Positions 45,345 through 54,478 are shown, counted from the stretch's first letter. The stretch is 64,000 nucleotides of DNA from Cohnella sp. CFH 77786 (GCF_019400745.1 NZ_WJIB01000001.1:588283-652282), one strand, 5' to 3'. Numbers and translations: made by a program. Notes: generated from the letters alone by a model not told the origin.

Positions 45345-45962
45345 TCAGGGAATATCGGGATCACGGCCAAGCCGGACTCCCTTATAATCTTCGGGGGTAT
45401 CCACGTCCTCCGCGAACGTGTCCGGAACGCCGGCAGCCCGGAAATCCTCTTCCGCCATTCCGGTCCAGGAGATTCGATCAAGCAAGGCGAACATCCTTCG
45501 TTCGCCTTGCTCAAGCAGTTCCCCGGCGGTCAGGCCGACGTCGCTTCGGTAAACCGCGTGAAACGGCTGCGGCCTGCCGCCGATCATGGGAAGCGCGGCC
45601 GCAGCACCCTCGCGGAGAAGCCGGTCGAGCAGCAACGAAGCCGCCCGGCTGTCCGCCCAAGGCTGATCGCACGCCAGCAGCCAAACATACGGGTTGCGGA
45701 CCGCGGCGAAGCCGGCATGCACTCCGGCAAGCGGCCCTTCGCCTTCGTAGAGATCCGGGACGACGGCAACGCCGTAGCGCACCCGCAGCTCCCGGGCAAA
45801 CTCGCCTTCGCCCGCGACGACGATCACCTCGTCCGTCCAGGCGGCCGCCGTCCGGATCTGCCGGTCGATGAACGCTTCGCTTCCGACCGTAAGCAGCGCC
45901 TTGTTCCGGCCGCCCATCCGGCGTCCCCGGCCTCCTGCCAATATGACCGCCGACGTCTTCAT
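45345..45962 (-). CDS. mobA: Molybdenum cofactor guanylyltransferase MobA
   Basis: The 205-residue nucleotidyltransferase has the signature LAGGRGRRMGGRNKAL at residues 9-24, the metal-binding Asp region LLACDQPWAD and the late block FHAVYR. It transfers GMP from GTP to molybdopterin for bacterial DMSO-reductase family enzymes. The C-terminal DTFAEDVDTPEDY contains the usual N/DTPEDY ending. It follows cgoX by only 37 bp with no terminator in between, so it is probably read from the heme promoter. Confidence 0.94.
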   Translation of the reverse strand: MKTSAVILAGGRGRRMGGRNKALLTVGSEAFIDRQIRTAAAWTDEVIVVAGEGEFARELRVRYGVAVVPDLYEGEGPLAGVHAGFAAVRNPYVWLLACDQPWADSRAASLLLDRLLREGAAAALPMIGGRPQPFHAVYRSDVGLTAGELLEQGERRMFALLDRISWTGMAEEDFRAAGVPDTFAEDVDTPEDYKGVRLGRDPDIP

Positions 45963-45999
45963 CCTGCATTCCCCCGGTGGATCCGTAATCAGCTACATT

Positions 46000-47472
46000 T
46001 TAACTTCCGGCCAAATAATCGACAAGCTTCTCCGCCGCCTGTCGTCCCTGGTCGACGCAATCCGGCAGTCCGACGCCCCCGAAGGGCTGACCCGCGGGCA
46101 GCACGCCGGGCAGCCGCTCGCCCAGCGCCGAGAGAAAAATGTCCGCGGCATGACGGTGCCCGACCGGATATTGAGGCATCGATCGGCGAAGGCGCGTGAT
46201 CTCCGCGAACGCCGGCTCGGTGTCCACGCCCAATAGCGCCTTCAAATCGCGGCGGACGCCGGCCGTGATCTCCTCGTCCGAGAGGTCGACGTTGCCTTCT
46301 TCCCCGGCGCGGCCGACGTAGCAGCGGACGAGGCGTTTGCCTTCCGGCGCGGTATGCAGCCATTTGGACGACGTCCAGGTGCTGGCCGTGATCAGGAAGC
46401 CTTCCCCGCGGGGCACCAAAAATCCCGAGCCGCCGAGCGGGTGGCCGATCCCTGCCTCGCCGAAGCCGAACACGACGTTGGCCACCGAGACGTAGTTGAT
46501 GTTCCGCATGGCCGAGACGTCCGCGTGCGGGTCCAGCAAGTCCGCGATGCCGGAAGCCGGCAAGGCGACCACGACTGCGTCCGCGTCGACGGGCGCTCCT
46601 GCTTCGAGCGACAATCGGTACGCAGCTGGACCGAAACTTGACGCGTTTTCCCGCTTCGACAACGCGACGGCTCGGGCTCCCAGCCGGATGTCGCAACCAT
46701 ACGCCCGCAGCTTCGCCTCAAGCGCCTCGATCACGGCGGACAGTCCGCGGCGGAACGTCAGAAACACGGACCCGGCCGCCCGGACTGCAGGCTCGCCCAC
46801 CGACCCCTGCGCTTGCGAGGCTTTGCGGTTTTCCGCCATGCCCCGGATCAAGCTGCCGTACTGCCGCTCCAGCTCGCGGAATTGCGGAAACGCGGCCTGC
46901 AGGCCGAGCGCGTACAGGTCGCCCGCGTAAATGCCCGCCAGCAGCGGCTCGAATATCCGTTTCACCATCTCCGGCCCGAAGCGCCTCTCGAGAAACGCCC
47001 CGACCGTCTCATCCCCGGCCCCGGCCGGCGCCGGCGGAATGTCCCTTTCCTCGAGCGCCCTTCGTTTGCCCTCGTCCGACAAGAGTCCTGTCTTGAGGAA
47101 GGCATCCCCATCGACCGGCACGCCCATGTACAGGCCGGCCGGCATCGGATGCAGCTCGCCGTCGCGCACGATGTACGTCTTCTTCGCCTGCGGGTTCGTT
47201 CCCGTAAGCTGATCCTCCAGCCCGAGCTCTTCGGCGAGCCGGACCATGGGCCTCTTCCGGGCTAGAAACGAGTCCGGCCCGCGTTCGATGAAGAAGCCGT
47301 CCCGACGAAGCGTATCCACCCGCCCGCCCAGCCGTTCCGATCCTTCGAGAAGCGTCACGGAGATCGGCATCCCGCGCTCCTCGGCCGCCCGGTATAAATA
47401 AAAAGCGGCGGAGAGGCCCGTCACGCCGCCTCCCACCACCGCCACTTTTCGAACGTCATGATGACGATCCAT
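46000..47472 (-). CDS. cgoX: Coproporphyrinogen III oxidase CgoX (HemY/HemG type)
   Basis: The 490-residue flavoprotein has the FAD-binding N-terminus VAVVGGGVTGLSAAFYLYRA and LEGSERLGGRVDT, the substrate-domain block FIERGPDSFLARK, and the C-terminal GQPFGGVGLPDCVDQGRQAA. In monoderm bacteria this enzyme oxidises coproporphyrinogen III to coproporphyrin III, ahead of iron insertion. Its ATG overlaps the cpfC stop codon by one base (TAATG), with GGGAGG upstream. It is membrane-associated in other species. Confidence 0.95.
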   Translation of the reverse strand: MDRHHDVRKVAVVGGGVTGLSAAFYLYRAAEERGMPISVTLLEGSERLGGRVDTLRRDGFFIERGPDSFLARKRPMVRLAEELGLEDQLTGTNPQAKKTYIVRDGELHPMPAGLYMGVPVDGDAFLKTGLLSDEGKRRALEERDIPPAPAGAGDETVGAFLERRFGPEMVKRIFEPLLAGIYAGDLYALGLQAAFPQFRELERQYGSLIRGMAENRKASQAQGSVGEPAVRAAGSVFLTFRRGLSAVIEALEAKLRAYGCDIRLGARAVALSKRENASSFGPAAYRLSLEAGAPVDADAVVVALPASGIADLLDPHADVSAMRNINYVSVANVVFGFGEAGIGHPLGGSGFLVPRGEGFLITASTWTSSKWLHTAPEGKRLVRCYVGRAGEEGNVDLSDEEITAGVRRDLKALLGVDTEPAFAEITRLRRSMPQYPVGHRHAADIFLSALGERLPGVLPAGQPFGGVGLPDCVDQGRQAAEKLVDYLAGS

Positions 47473-48413
47473 TATGAAGCCGCCTCCCCAAGCGCCCGCA
47501 CCGATTCGGCCAGTGCCGCCATATACCGGGGGTCGTCATTCAGCATCTCGATCCGCTCGAGTCGAATGCCCAAGCCGGACGCGTGCTTCTTCGCTTCGAG
47601 ATCGATGTCGTACAGCACTTCCAGATGGTCGGAGACGAATCCGACGGGCGCCACGAGCACGTCCTTCACGTCCTCCGCCGCCAGTCGGTCCAGCGTTTCC
47701 AGGATGTCCGGTCCGAGCCAAGGCTGCCCGGTCTTGCCGGCGCTTTGCCAGGTGAACTGCCAATGCTCCACGCCGGCCGCGGACGCGACCGCGCGGGAAG
47801 TTTCCAGCAGCTGCTCCGGGTACGGATCCTTCATTTCCAGGATTTTCTCCGGCAGGCTGTGGGCGCTGAACAGCACCATGACCCGGTCCTTCCGATCCCC
47901 GAACCGATCCAGCGCCCGAGAGACCCGATCCGCCAGCGCTTCGATCAAGGAGGGGTGCAGGTGATACTGCTTCACGAAAGACATCGCGATGCCGCGTTTG
48001 TCCGCTTCTTCTTGGGCTCTCTTGATATAGCCGCCGACGCTCATGGAAGAGTACTGGGGCGTGAGCACGATGCCGACGGCCTGCGTGACGCCGTCTGCCG
48101 CCATGGCCGCGACTCCGTCTTCGATGTACGGCGGAGCGTGCTTCAACCCTTGGTAGCAAACGTAACGTCCGGGTCCCGCCATCCCGTCGAGCGTCCTTTG
48201 CAAGGCCGCGACTTGCCGGTCCGTATTCTCCCGGAGCGGAAACACGCCGCCCACGATGGCCTTGTAACGGCCCGTCAACTCTTCGAGCTGCTCCGGCGTC
48301 GGCGGGTGTCCCCGGCGGATGTGGGTATAGTAAGATTCGACCTTGTCCAAGCTTTCCGGCGTGCCGTACGACATGACGAGCACCCCTACCGGTTTGGCAT
48401 TCGCTTGCGTCAT
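47472..48413 (-). CDS. cpfC: Coproporphyrin III ferrochelatase CpfC (HemH type)
   Basis: The 313-residue enzyme inserts Fe2+ into coproporphyrin III. Conserved blocks are VLVMSYGTPESLDKVE, YTHIRRGHPPTPEQL, GLKHAPPYIEDGV, VLFSAHSLPEKI (with the catalytic His) and VAPVGFVSDHLEVLYDID with the iron-site Glu. The lack of a Fe-S cysteine tail and the neighbours fit the coproporphyrin-dependent pathway. It overlaps hemE by 4 bp and cgoX by 1 bp. Confidence 0.96.
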   Translation of the reverse strand: MTQANAKPVGVLVMSYGTPESLDKVESYYTHIRRGHPPTPEQLEELTGRYKAIVGGVFPLRENTDRQVAALQRTLDGMAGPGRYVCYQGLKHAPPYIEDGVAAMAADGVTQAVGIVLTPQYSSMSVGGYIKRAQEEADKRGIAMSFVKQYHLHPSLIEALADRVSRALDRFGDRKDRVMVLFSAHSLPEKILEMKDPYPEQLLETSRAVASAAGVEHWQFTWQSAGKTGQPWLGPDILETLDRLAAEDVKDVLVAPVGFVSDHLEVLYDIDLEAKKHASGLGIRLERIEMLNDDPRYMAALAESVRALGEAAS

Positions 48414-49465
48414 GATTTCACCTCCGGACGAAGCTTCTCAGAGGAATATTCGTGAATGAAGGCGGTCAAATCCCGGAGCTTGTCGAGCGAAGCTTCGGGG
48501 AACAATCCGTGTCCGAGATTGAAAATGAAGCCGTCTTGCCGCATCCCTTCGTCGAGCAGGCGCTTGGCATGTTCCCTGATGACCGAGTCGGGCGCCGTCA
48601 GGACGTACGGATCCAAATTCCCCTGGATCGCGAAACGGCCATCCGTCCGGAGACGGCCTTCCGTCAGCGGCACCCGCCAATCGAGCCCGACGACGTCCGC
48701 ACGGAGGTCCGTCAGCGAGGACAGGAGCTCCCCGGAGCTGACCCCGGGGAAATAGATTTTGGGAATCGGCAGGTCGTCGATCTGGTCGAAAATGCTCTTC
48801 ACGTGGGGCAGCACGAATTCCCGGAAATCGTGCGGCGCCAGCGTTCCGACCCAACTGTCGAAGAGCTGGACCGCTTTGGCGCCGGCCACGTAGTGCGCCC
48901 GCAAATACGCCGCAGCCATGTCGGCCAGCTTGCCCATGAGTTGGTGCCATACCGCGGGCTCCCCGTACATAAGCGCCTTCGTCAGCCGGTAGGACCGGGT
49001 CGGTTTCCCTTCCACGATGTAGCTCGCCAGCGTGAAAGGCGCGCCCGCGAACGTGATCAGCGGAACGTCAAGCTCCCGGCCCAGGATCCGGATCGTCTCC
49101 AGGACATGGGACAGGTCCTTCTCGACGTCGATCGGCTTCAGCCGCTCCACGTCGGACGCGCTTGCGACCGGATTATGGATAACCGGTCCCACGTTCTTGA
49201 CGATGTCGAAATCGATGCCGATCGAAGCGACGGGATTCATGATGTCGGAATAAAGAATCGCGGCGTCGACCCCGAGCTTGCGCACCGGCATGAGCGTGAC
49301 TTCGGCCGCCAGCTCCGGCTGGCGGCAAATTTCGAGCAGCGAATATTTTTCTTTGATTTTGCGGTAATCGGGATCGTACCTGCCGGCTTGCCTCATGTAC
49401 CAAACGGGCACCCGGTCGACGGGCTGTTTGCGGCACGCGCGGATAAAACGGTCGTTGTAAGCCAT
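48410..49465 (-). CDS. hemE: Uroporphyrinogen decarboxylase
   Basis: The start is ATG 49465 (MAYNDRFIRACRKQPVDRVP), with GAGGT 6 nt upstream; the frame continues 24 codons upstream into the promoter. The 351-residue enzyme converts uroporphyrinogen III to coproporphyrinogen III. Marks are VWYMRQAGRYDPDYR, an Asp in YSDIMNPV, FAGAPFTLASY, VQLFDSWVG and FNLGHGLFP. It is the first gene of the hemE-cpfC-cgoX run. Confidence 0.97.
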   Translation of the reverse strand: MAYNDRFIRACRKQPVDRVPVWYMRQAGRYDPDYRKIKEKYSLLEICRQPELAAEVTLMPVRKLGVDAAILYSDIMNPVASIGIDFDIVKNVGPVIHNPVASASDVERLKPIDVEKDLSHVLETIRILGRELDVPLITFAGAPFTLASYIVEGKPTRSYRLTKALMYGEPAVWHQLMGKLADMAAAYLRAHYVAGAKAVQLFDSWVGTLAPHDFREFVLPHVKSIFDQIDDLPIPKIYFPGVSSGELLSSLTDLRADVVGLDWRVPLTEGRLRTDGRFAIQGNLDPYVLTAPDSVIREHAKRLLDEGMRQDGFIFNLGHGLFPEASLDKLRDLTAFIHEYSSEKLRPEVKS

Positions 49466-49585
49466 CCGGCAACCTCGCTTGCTTGTCTGGAATGGTTGTT
49501 CTTTCTTCCCATTATGCCCTTTATGCAAACCGCCCACAACCTGGCAGGGGCCGGGGAGTATGACAAATGAATGACAATCGGATTA

Positions 49586-49594
49586 TGGTATACT
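49586..49594 (+). promoter_or_regulatory. Possible extended -10 promoter of the MFS gene
   Basis: TGG followed by TATACT (49589-49594) fits an extended -10 box about 42 bp before the start codon. No good -35 box at 17 bp is seen. Confidence 0.45.
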
Positions 49595-49635
49595 GACTCT
49601 ACGGCTTGGGACGGACCGGAAGGAGCAAGGAATGC

Positions 49636-50831
49636 ATGCATCGATGGAAAGTCAATTTGGCGGTTCTATGGTTCGGCAACTTTCTCGTGATGGCGGGCAT
49701 GACGATGATCACCCCGTTTTTGTCGCTTTACCTGAAACAAGATCTCGGCCTGACGAACGAGCACGAAATCGGCGTTTGGGCAGGGCTTATCTTCGCGGCG
49801 AACTTCGTGACTTCGTTCCTGTTCCAGCCGCTGTGGGGCAAGCTGTCCGACCGATATGGCCGCAAAATCATGCTGCTCCGCTCCGGATTCGGCATGGCGC
49901 TCGTCATGGCCTTGATGGGCTTCGCGCAGACGCCGCTCCACTTGCTCCTCCTCCGGATGGCGAACGGGACCATCTCGGGCTACACGCCCGCAGCCGTCTC
50001 GCTCGTGTCCGCCTCCACCCCGAAGGAACGGATGGGCTTCGCCATGGGGACGCTCCAGTCCGGCGGCACGGCCGGCGTCATCCTCGGACCGTTCCTCGGA
50101 GGCTTGATGGCGGACACCTTCGGCTTCCGCCCGATTTTCTACATCACCGGATCGCTGCTTTTCATCGCCTCGGCTCTGTCCTGGATCATGGTGCGCGAGA
50201 ATTTCGACCGCTCCGCCGCGGCGAGGGCCCCGCAGTCCAGCGTCGTCAAAGGCTTCCGCGAGCTGATGGGAATCCCGCAAATCCCGGTTCTGCTTTCCGT
50301 CACCCTGCTTATCCAATTCGCCATGCTGAGCCCGATGGCGCTGATTCCGCTCTACGTGGAGAAGCTGAACGTCGCCCCGGAAAACCTCGGCTTCTGGTCC
50401 GGATTCGTCGGCTCGGTCACCGCCATGTCGAACATGATCTGCTCCCCGCTGCTCGGACGGCTCGGCGATAAAATCGGAGCGACGAAAATCCTCATGATCT
50501 CCCTCGCGGGAGCCGCCGTCATGTTCGTGCCTCAGGCGTTCGTCGGCTCCGTGGACGAGCTGCTCGTCTGGCGGTTCCTGCTGGGCTGTTTCATGGGCGG
50601 CCTCATTCCGACCGTGAACGCGCTGCTGCGCAAGCATACGCCCGACGGCATGGAGAGCCGGGCGTTCGGGTTCAACGGCAGCGCAGCCTCGGCAACATGC
50701 TCGGGCCCGTGATCGGAGGCGCCTTGTCGGGACCGATCGGGATCGGGGGACTTTTTCTCCTGTCCGCGGCGATGCTCTTCGCGACGGGCGTCTGGTTCTA
50801 TTTCACGACGGCCAGGGCAAGGCCGTCGTAA
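49636..50831 (+). pseudogene. MFS multidrug efflux transporter, broken by a frameshift near 50688
   Basis: The protein starts at ATG 49636 (MHRWKVNLAVLWFGNFLVMA) and reads as a 12-TM major facilitator: RYGRKIMLLRSG is the loop 2-3 motif, and GGTAGVILGPFLGGLMAD is the antiporter motif C region. The frame ends at 50712, in the sequence NGSAASATCSGP. In the +2 register the expected end continues: SLGNMLGPVIGGALSGPIGI, a hydrophobic last helix (GLFLLSAAMLFATGVWFYF) and TTARARPS with a stop at 50831. A single base is probably missing between about 50683 and 50690. It may be a true mutation or a sequence error. Confidence 0.88.
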
Positions 50832-51430
50832 GCGGGCAGGTGCGCGCCGGTTAACCGCGGGTCTTGCGCGATCCGCCGGTTGAATTCGCGCATCGCCATC
50901 ACCGACGGCCCCTCTTTGCCAGGGTCGATCGTACGTCCTCGCAGAAGCGTGTTGTCGGCGGCGATCAGCGCTCCCGGACGGGCGAGCCGGATCGCCTGCT
51001 CCAAATAGTGCGGATAATTCTCCTTGTCCGCATCGATGAAGAAGAAGTCGAAACGCCGGCCCTCCCTGACGAATCGCTCCAGAGAGCCCGAAGCGTCCCC
51101 GATGACCGTCTCCGAACGGTCCTTGTAGCCGGCGGCCGCCAAGTTGCCTCTCGCGAATTCCGCATAATCCTCCCTGATTTCCAGGGAGGTCAGCCTGCCT
51201 TCCGGCGGCATTCCCCGGAGCAGGCAGATGGCGCTGTATCCGCCGAGAGCCCCGATTTCCAGCACGTCATGCGGCCGCGCGAGCGTCGCCAGCAGCGTAA
51301 GCAGGCGACCGTAAGCTGGCGCGACGGAAATTTCCGGCATCCCCCGCTCCCGAATTCCCTCCAGCACGCGCTCCAGATCGGAATCCTTTGCGAATAGCGA
51401 ATCCAAATAGTTTTCCACGGGTTCGCTCAT
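50798..51430 (-). CDS. SAM-dependent O-methyltransferase (COMT/TrmR family)
   Basis: The 210-residue protein has the SAM motif VLEIGALGGYSAICLLRGMP, the acidic pair in LTSLEIREDYAEFAR, FDFFFIDADKENYPHYLEQA (metal and substrate residues) and AADNTLLRGRTIDP. This is methyltransferase family 3. The family includes catechol O-methyltransferases and B. subtilis TrmR (YrrM), which methylates 5-hydroxyuridine in tRNA. The yrrM position beside trhP1 is empty in this genome, so this gene is a candidate substitute, but other small-molecule roles are possible. Its 3' end overlaps the opposing MFS gene by 34 bp. Confidence 0.88.
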   Translation of the reverse strand: MSEPVENYLDSLFAKDSDLERVLEGIRERGMPEISVAPAYGRLLTLLATLARPHDVLEIGALGGYSAICLLRGMPPEGRLTSLEIREDYAEFARGNLAAAGYKDRSETVIGDASGSLERFVREGRRFDFFFIDADKENYPHYLEQAIRLARPGALIAADNTLLRGRTIDPGKEGPSVMAMREFNRRIAQDPRLTGAHLPAYDGLALAVVK

Positions 51431-51539
51431 CTCTGTCCACCCCTTCCAAAATGAACCGTTAACGAAACTTATTCTCCCATTTTATCGTATATGGGATGTC
51501 ATATCATTATTTTCTCCTTATTACGCCATCATTTGAGGA

Positions 51540-51569
51540 TTGTAAAACTTTCGGCGTTCGGGCTATACT
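51540..51569 (+). promoter_or_regulatory. Sigma-A promoter of the LTA-synthase-like gene
   Basis: -35 TTGTAA (51540-51545) and -10 TATACT (51564-51569) are separated by 18 bp, about 35 bp upstream of the start codon at 51604. Confidence 0.6.
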
Positions 51570-51603
51570 GAACTTTGATTTCCGGAAAAGGAGCCACCGA
51601 TTC

Positions 51604-53568
51604 ATGCTCACGCAGTTGCAGTCCGCCGCCCGCAAAGGCTTGCGGATTTCTTGGAACGGATTCCGCTACATCCCTTATGGAGCCGCGGCGCTTCTGATCG
51701 TCTCGATGCTGTTCAAGCTGGCTTACCTGGACCGCCATTTGAACGTCGGAGGCATGAACCATTGGAAATGGGAAGTCAACCTCGGCGCGATGATGCTGGC
51801 AACCTTCTGGACGGCCTTCCTGGGGCCGCGGGCACGGATCGCGTCGATCGTCGTCCTGGACCTGCTGCTCTCGGCGGTAATTTTCTCCGACCTGGTCTAC
51901 TTCCGCTATTTCAAAGATTTCATTTCCGTTCCCGTTCTCATGCAGGCCGGGCAGGTCAGCTCGCTGCAGGATAGCATCTCGAGCCTGATCATTTACAAAG
52001 ACGCCATCTACTTCGCCGACTTGCCTTTCGCGATCCTGATCGCGGTGTGGGTGTTCCGGAACAGCAGCCCCAAGCGGGGCTATCGGCCGCCCGGTACGCG
52101 TCGCTTCCAGCTCTCGATCCGGCTGCTGACCGGCATTCTCGCGTTCGCGATCGGCTATCAGCTGATCGCCATCCCCGTCGAGCAGCAGAAAAACGGGTGG
52201 GCAGCCGGCTTATTCGAAGGCAACTGGTGGAATGTGCCGATTTATAACGTCACCGGATTGTTCGGCTTCCATGGGTATGACGCATACCGGTACGCCAAGG
52301 AGAATTGGCTCGGCGGAGGCGTCACCGAAGAGCAGATCCAGCAGGCCAAAGATTGGATTAACGAACGGCGACAGCTGCAGAAACAGGCTGAATCCGACCC
52401 GCTGTTCGGCGCGTACAAAGGCAAAAACGTCCTTGTCGTGCAGGCGGAAGCGTTCCAGGCGTTTCTGATCAACCAGAAGATCGGCGGCCAGGAAATTACG
52501 CCGAACTTGAACAAGCTGATCGGCCGGAGCGTCTATTTCCCGAATTTCTACCACCAGACGGCAAACGGCCGGACGTCCGACGCGGATTTCGCGACGAGCT
52601 GCTCCTTCCAGCCGGTCTCCTCGGGATCGGTATTCATTCGCTTCGCCAGCCACGAGTTCGACTGCCTGCCGCAAGTGCTCAAGGCCGAAGGGTACGGAGC
52701 CACCGTCCATCACGCGTACGACGGCAGCTTCTGGAATCGCAACAACATGTACCACAACATGGATTACGACAAATTTTACAACATCAAGGATTTCAAAATC
52801 GACGAGCCGCTCGGCTGGTCCCTCGGAGACAAGTCGTTCTTCCGCCAGACCGTGCAGCAAATCGCGGACCGCGATAAATATCCCTTCTACGCCATGGCCA
52901 TCACGCTGTCCAGCCACCATCCGTACGCCATCGGCAAGCACGATCTCGATGTCGGGAATCTGAACGGAACGCTGCTTGGCACGTACATCCAGGCGGCCCA
53001 CTATGTGGATGAGGCGGTAGCCGTCCTGGTCGACGAGCTGAACAAAGCCGGACTCTGGGACGATACGATTCTGATGTTCTACGGTGACCATGACAATTCG
53101 ATCAACAACTGGGACGATTATGCCAAACTGTTCGGCAGACCGGTGACCGAGCTGGAGAAGAGCACGATCCTGAAAAAAGTGCCGTTCTTCATTCACCTGC
53201 CGAACGACGAACATGCGGGCGTGAACGAGAAAGCGGTCGGCCAAATCGATACGGAACCGACAATCCTCCATTTGCTCGGCATTCAGGCCGAGAATTACGC
53301 GATGATGGGCGTCAGCATGATGTCCTCCGCTCCCAAAAACGTCGTGTTCCGCAACGGCGGTTTTACGGACGGAAACGTCTTTTTCGTTCCCGGCAGCGAA
53401 GGCATCTTGGGCCGCGGGACTTGTTATTCCATGAAAGACGGGTCGGTCCAGGACGCCTCCGTCTGTCTCCCCGGCGCGCAGCAAGCGCGAACCGAGCTGC
53501 AAATATCCGATCGGATCGTGGACCACGATCTGGTGCCGAGGATGAAAGAAGAGACGGCTCAAAAGTAA
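51604..53568 (+). CDS. LTA synthase family phosphoglycerol transferase (sulfatase fold)
   Basis: The start is ATG 51604 with AAAGGAG about 11 nt upstream, giving 654 residues. The first about 220 residues hold five TM helices (for example LLIVSMLFKLAYL, LLTGILAFAIGYQLIA). An extracellular sulfatase-like domain follows, with the catalytic threonine Thr324 in NGRTSDADF, a VVQAEAFQAF metal site, and MFYGDHDNS for the second metal site. Such enzymes polymerise glycerol phosphate from phosphatidylglycerol or modify glycolipids. Exact LtaS versus YvgJ/YfnI-type specificity cannot be told. It is a single-gene unit with promoter and terminator. Confidence 0.93.
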   Translation: MLTQLQSAARKGLRISWNGFRYIPYGAAALLIVSMLFKLAYLDRHLNVGGMNHWKWEVNLGAMMLATFWTAFLGPRARIASIVVLDLLLSAVIFSDLVYFRYFKDFISVPVLMQAGQVSSLQDSISSLIIYKDAIYFADLPFAILIAVWVFRNSSPKRGYRPPGTRRFQLSIRLLTGILAFAIGYQLIAIPVEQQKNGWAAGLFEGNWWNVPIYNVTGLFGFHGYDAYRYAKENWLGGGVTEEQIQQAKDWINERRQLQKQAESDPLFGAYKGKNVLVVQAEAFQAFLINQKIGGQEITPNLNKLIGRSVYFPNFYHQTANGRTSDADFATSCSFQPVSSGSVFIRFASHEFDCLPQVLKAEGYGATVHHAYDGSFWNRNNMYHNMDYDKFYNIKDFKIDEPLGWSLGDKSFFRQTVQQIADRDKYPFYAMAITLSSHHPYAIGKHDLDVGNLNGTLLGTYIQAAHYVDEAVAVLVDELNKAGLWDDTILMFYGDHDNSINNWDDYAKLFGRPVTELEKSTILKKVPFFIHLPNDEHAGVNEKAVGQIDTEPTILHLLGIQAENYAMMGVSMMSSAPKNVVFRNGGFTDGNVFFVPGSEGILGRGTCYSMKDGSVQDASVCLPGAQQARTELQISDRIVDHDLVPRMKEETAQK

Positions 53569-53572
53569 GAAC

Positions 53573-53621
53573 AAAGACCGTTCCGCGCCAGTTGTTCGAC
53601 TGAGGCGGAGCGGTCTTTTTT
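53573..53621 (+). terminator. Terminator of the LTA-synthase-like gene
   Basis: AAAGACCGTTCCGC and GCGGAGCGGTCTTT pair with one G-T wobble and are followed by TTTTACGG. Confidence 0.9.
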
Positions 53622-53634
53622 ACGGGATTCCCGC

Positions 53635-53901
53635 TTATTTCACGAACCGGCGCGCTTTTTCCACCGCTTCGTCCTCCGTGGGAGCCGTGACGTAACGGCC
53701 ATTGATGAATACGAAGGCATAACGGGAGCAAGGTCCGCAGTAGGATTTGCAGCCGACCTTCACTTCCGTGCCGGGGGCGATTTTCTGCAGCTTGGACACC
53801 ATCGTTTTCACCCGGATGTGGCGGCACTTGTCGCAAATCCGGATGTCGTTATGACCCGCTCCCGGCGCGCCGCCTGGATTCGTCTGTTCAATGGTCGCCA
53901 T
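53635..53901 (-). CDS. DUF1450 (YuzB-like) cysteine-rich protein
   Basis: The 88-residue protein contains ICDKCRHIRVKTMVSKLQ and VGCKSYCGPCSRYAFVFING, followed by EDEAVEKARRFV. The CxxC and C-x3-C-x2-C arrangement and the end of the domain fit the DUF1450/YuzB family, which has a thioredoxin-like ferredoxin pattern and might bind a metal or Fe-S cluster. No enzyme role is known. It overlaps the HesB-like gene upstream by 14 bp and probably depends on it for translation. Confidence 0.82.
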   Translation of the reverse strand: MATIEQTNPGGAPGAGHNDIRICDKCRHIRVKTMVSKLQKIAPGTEVKVGCKSYCGPCSRYAFVFINGRYVTAPTEDEAVEKARRFVK

Positions 53902-54190
53902 GGTTGCCTTTGCTCGGGTTGGTGATGACGAAACCCTCTTTCGGAAAATATAAGTAGTCGATTTTCACGCCGTCCAGCAGCTCTTCGCCGCTCGTGAGCA
54001 GGACGTCGATGCCTTTGTCCGTCGCGACGACTTCGTCCTTGTCGGTAGGCACGCCCAAATCCAGCCCGTAGTGGGCATGGTCTCCGTGACTGTGCGTGAT
54101 AATGACGCGAAGCTTTTTGCCTGCGTTCTCCTGCTTGTCCAGCTCTCGCCGGAGGACATTGGCCGCGTTGCGGGTAATTTTGCACTTCAT
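53888..54190 (-). CDS. HesB/IscA-like (Fe-S biogenesis fold) protein
   Basis: The 100-residue protein reads as the HesB/IscA beta fold: ITRNAANVLRRELDK, LRVIITHSHGDHAHYGLDLG, VVATDKGIDVLLTSGEELLDG and the end VKIDYLYFPKEGFVITNPSK. The three cysteines that IscA-type carriers use for Fe-S binding are absent apart from Cys3, so it is not a normal carrier; His-rich THSHGDHAH could bind a metal. It is followed by the overlapping DUF1450 gene, which has many cysteines. Function unknown. Confidence 0.8.
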   Translation of the reverse strand: MKCKITRNAANVLRRELDKQENAGKKLRVIITHSHGDHAHYGLDLGVPTDKDEVVATDKGIDVLLTSGEELLDGVKIDYLYFPKEGFVITNPSKGNHGDH

Positions 54191-54205
54191 GGTTTTCCAC
54201 TCCCG

Positions 54206-54478
54206 TCATGGTCTCGCTCTATTGTAATGGTTTCCTGCGCCGTTTTCCAGCGCGTATTTGCGCTCCATGTACCGGGCGAACCAAGCGGCGGCCAAGGCGG
54301 TTACCGCCGCATCGTCGATCGGGACGAACGGCATCAGGTCGGGGAGGACCCAGTACAATGCGACGGGGACGATGAACAGAAGCTTGTCCCCGAGACTCAC
54401 TTGCGGGGAACGCAAAATTTTCCATACGCGGGATGGCAGACGGCTCCAGAGACGGGTCAGGGATTTTTTTCGGGTCAT
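54206..54478 (-). CDS. DUF1232 (YkvA-like) membrane protein
   Basis: The 90-residue protein has the DUF1232 core LGDKLLFIVPVALYWVLPDL with the conserved PxD turn (LPDLMPFVPIDDAAV), which spans or embeds in the membrane. The N-terminus is strongly basic. The family is widespread and of unknown role. It sits 15 bp upstream of the HesB-like gene on the same strand. Confidence 0.88.
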   Translation of the reverse strand: MTRKKSLTRLWSRLPSRVWKILRSPQVSLGDKLLFIVPVALYWVLPDLMPFVPIDDAAVTALAAAWFARYMERKYALENGAGNHYNRARP

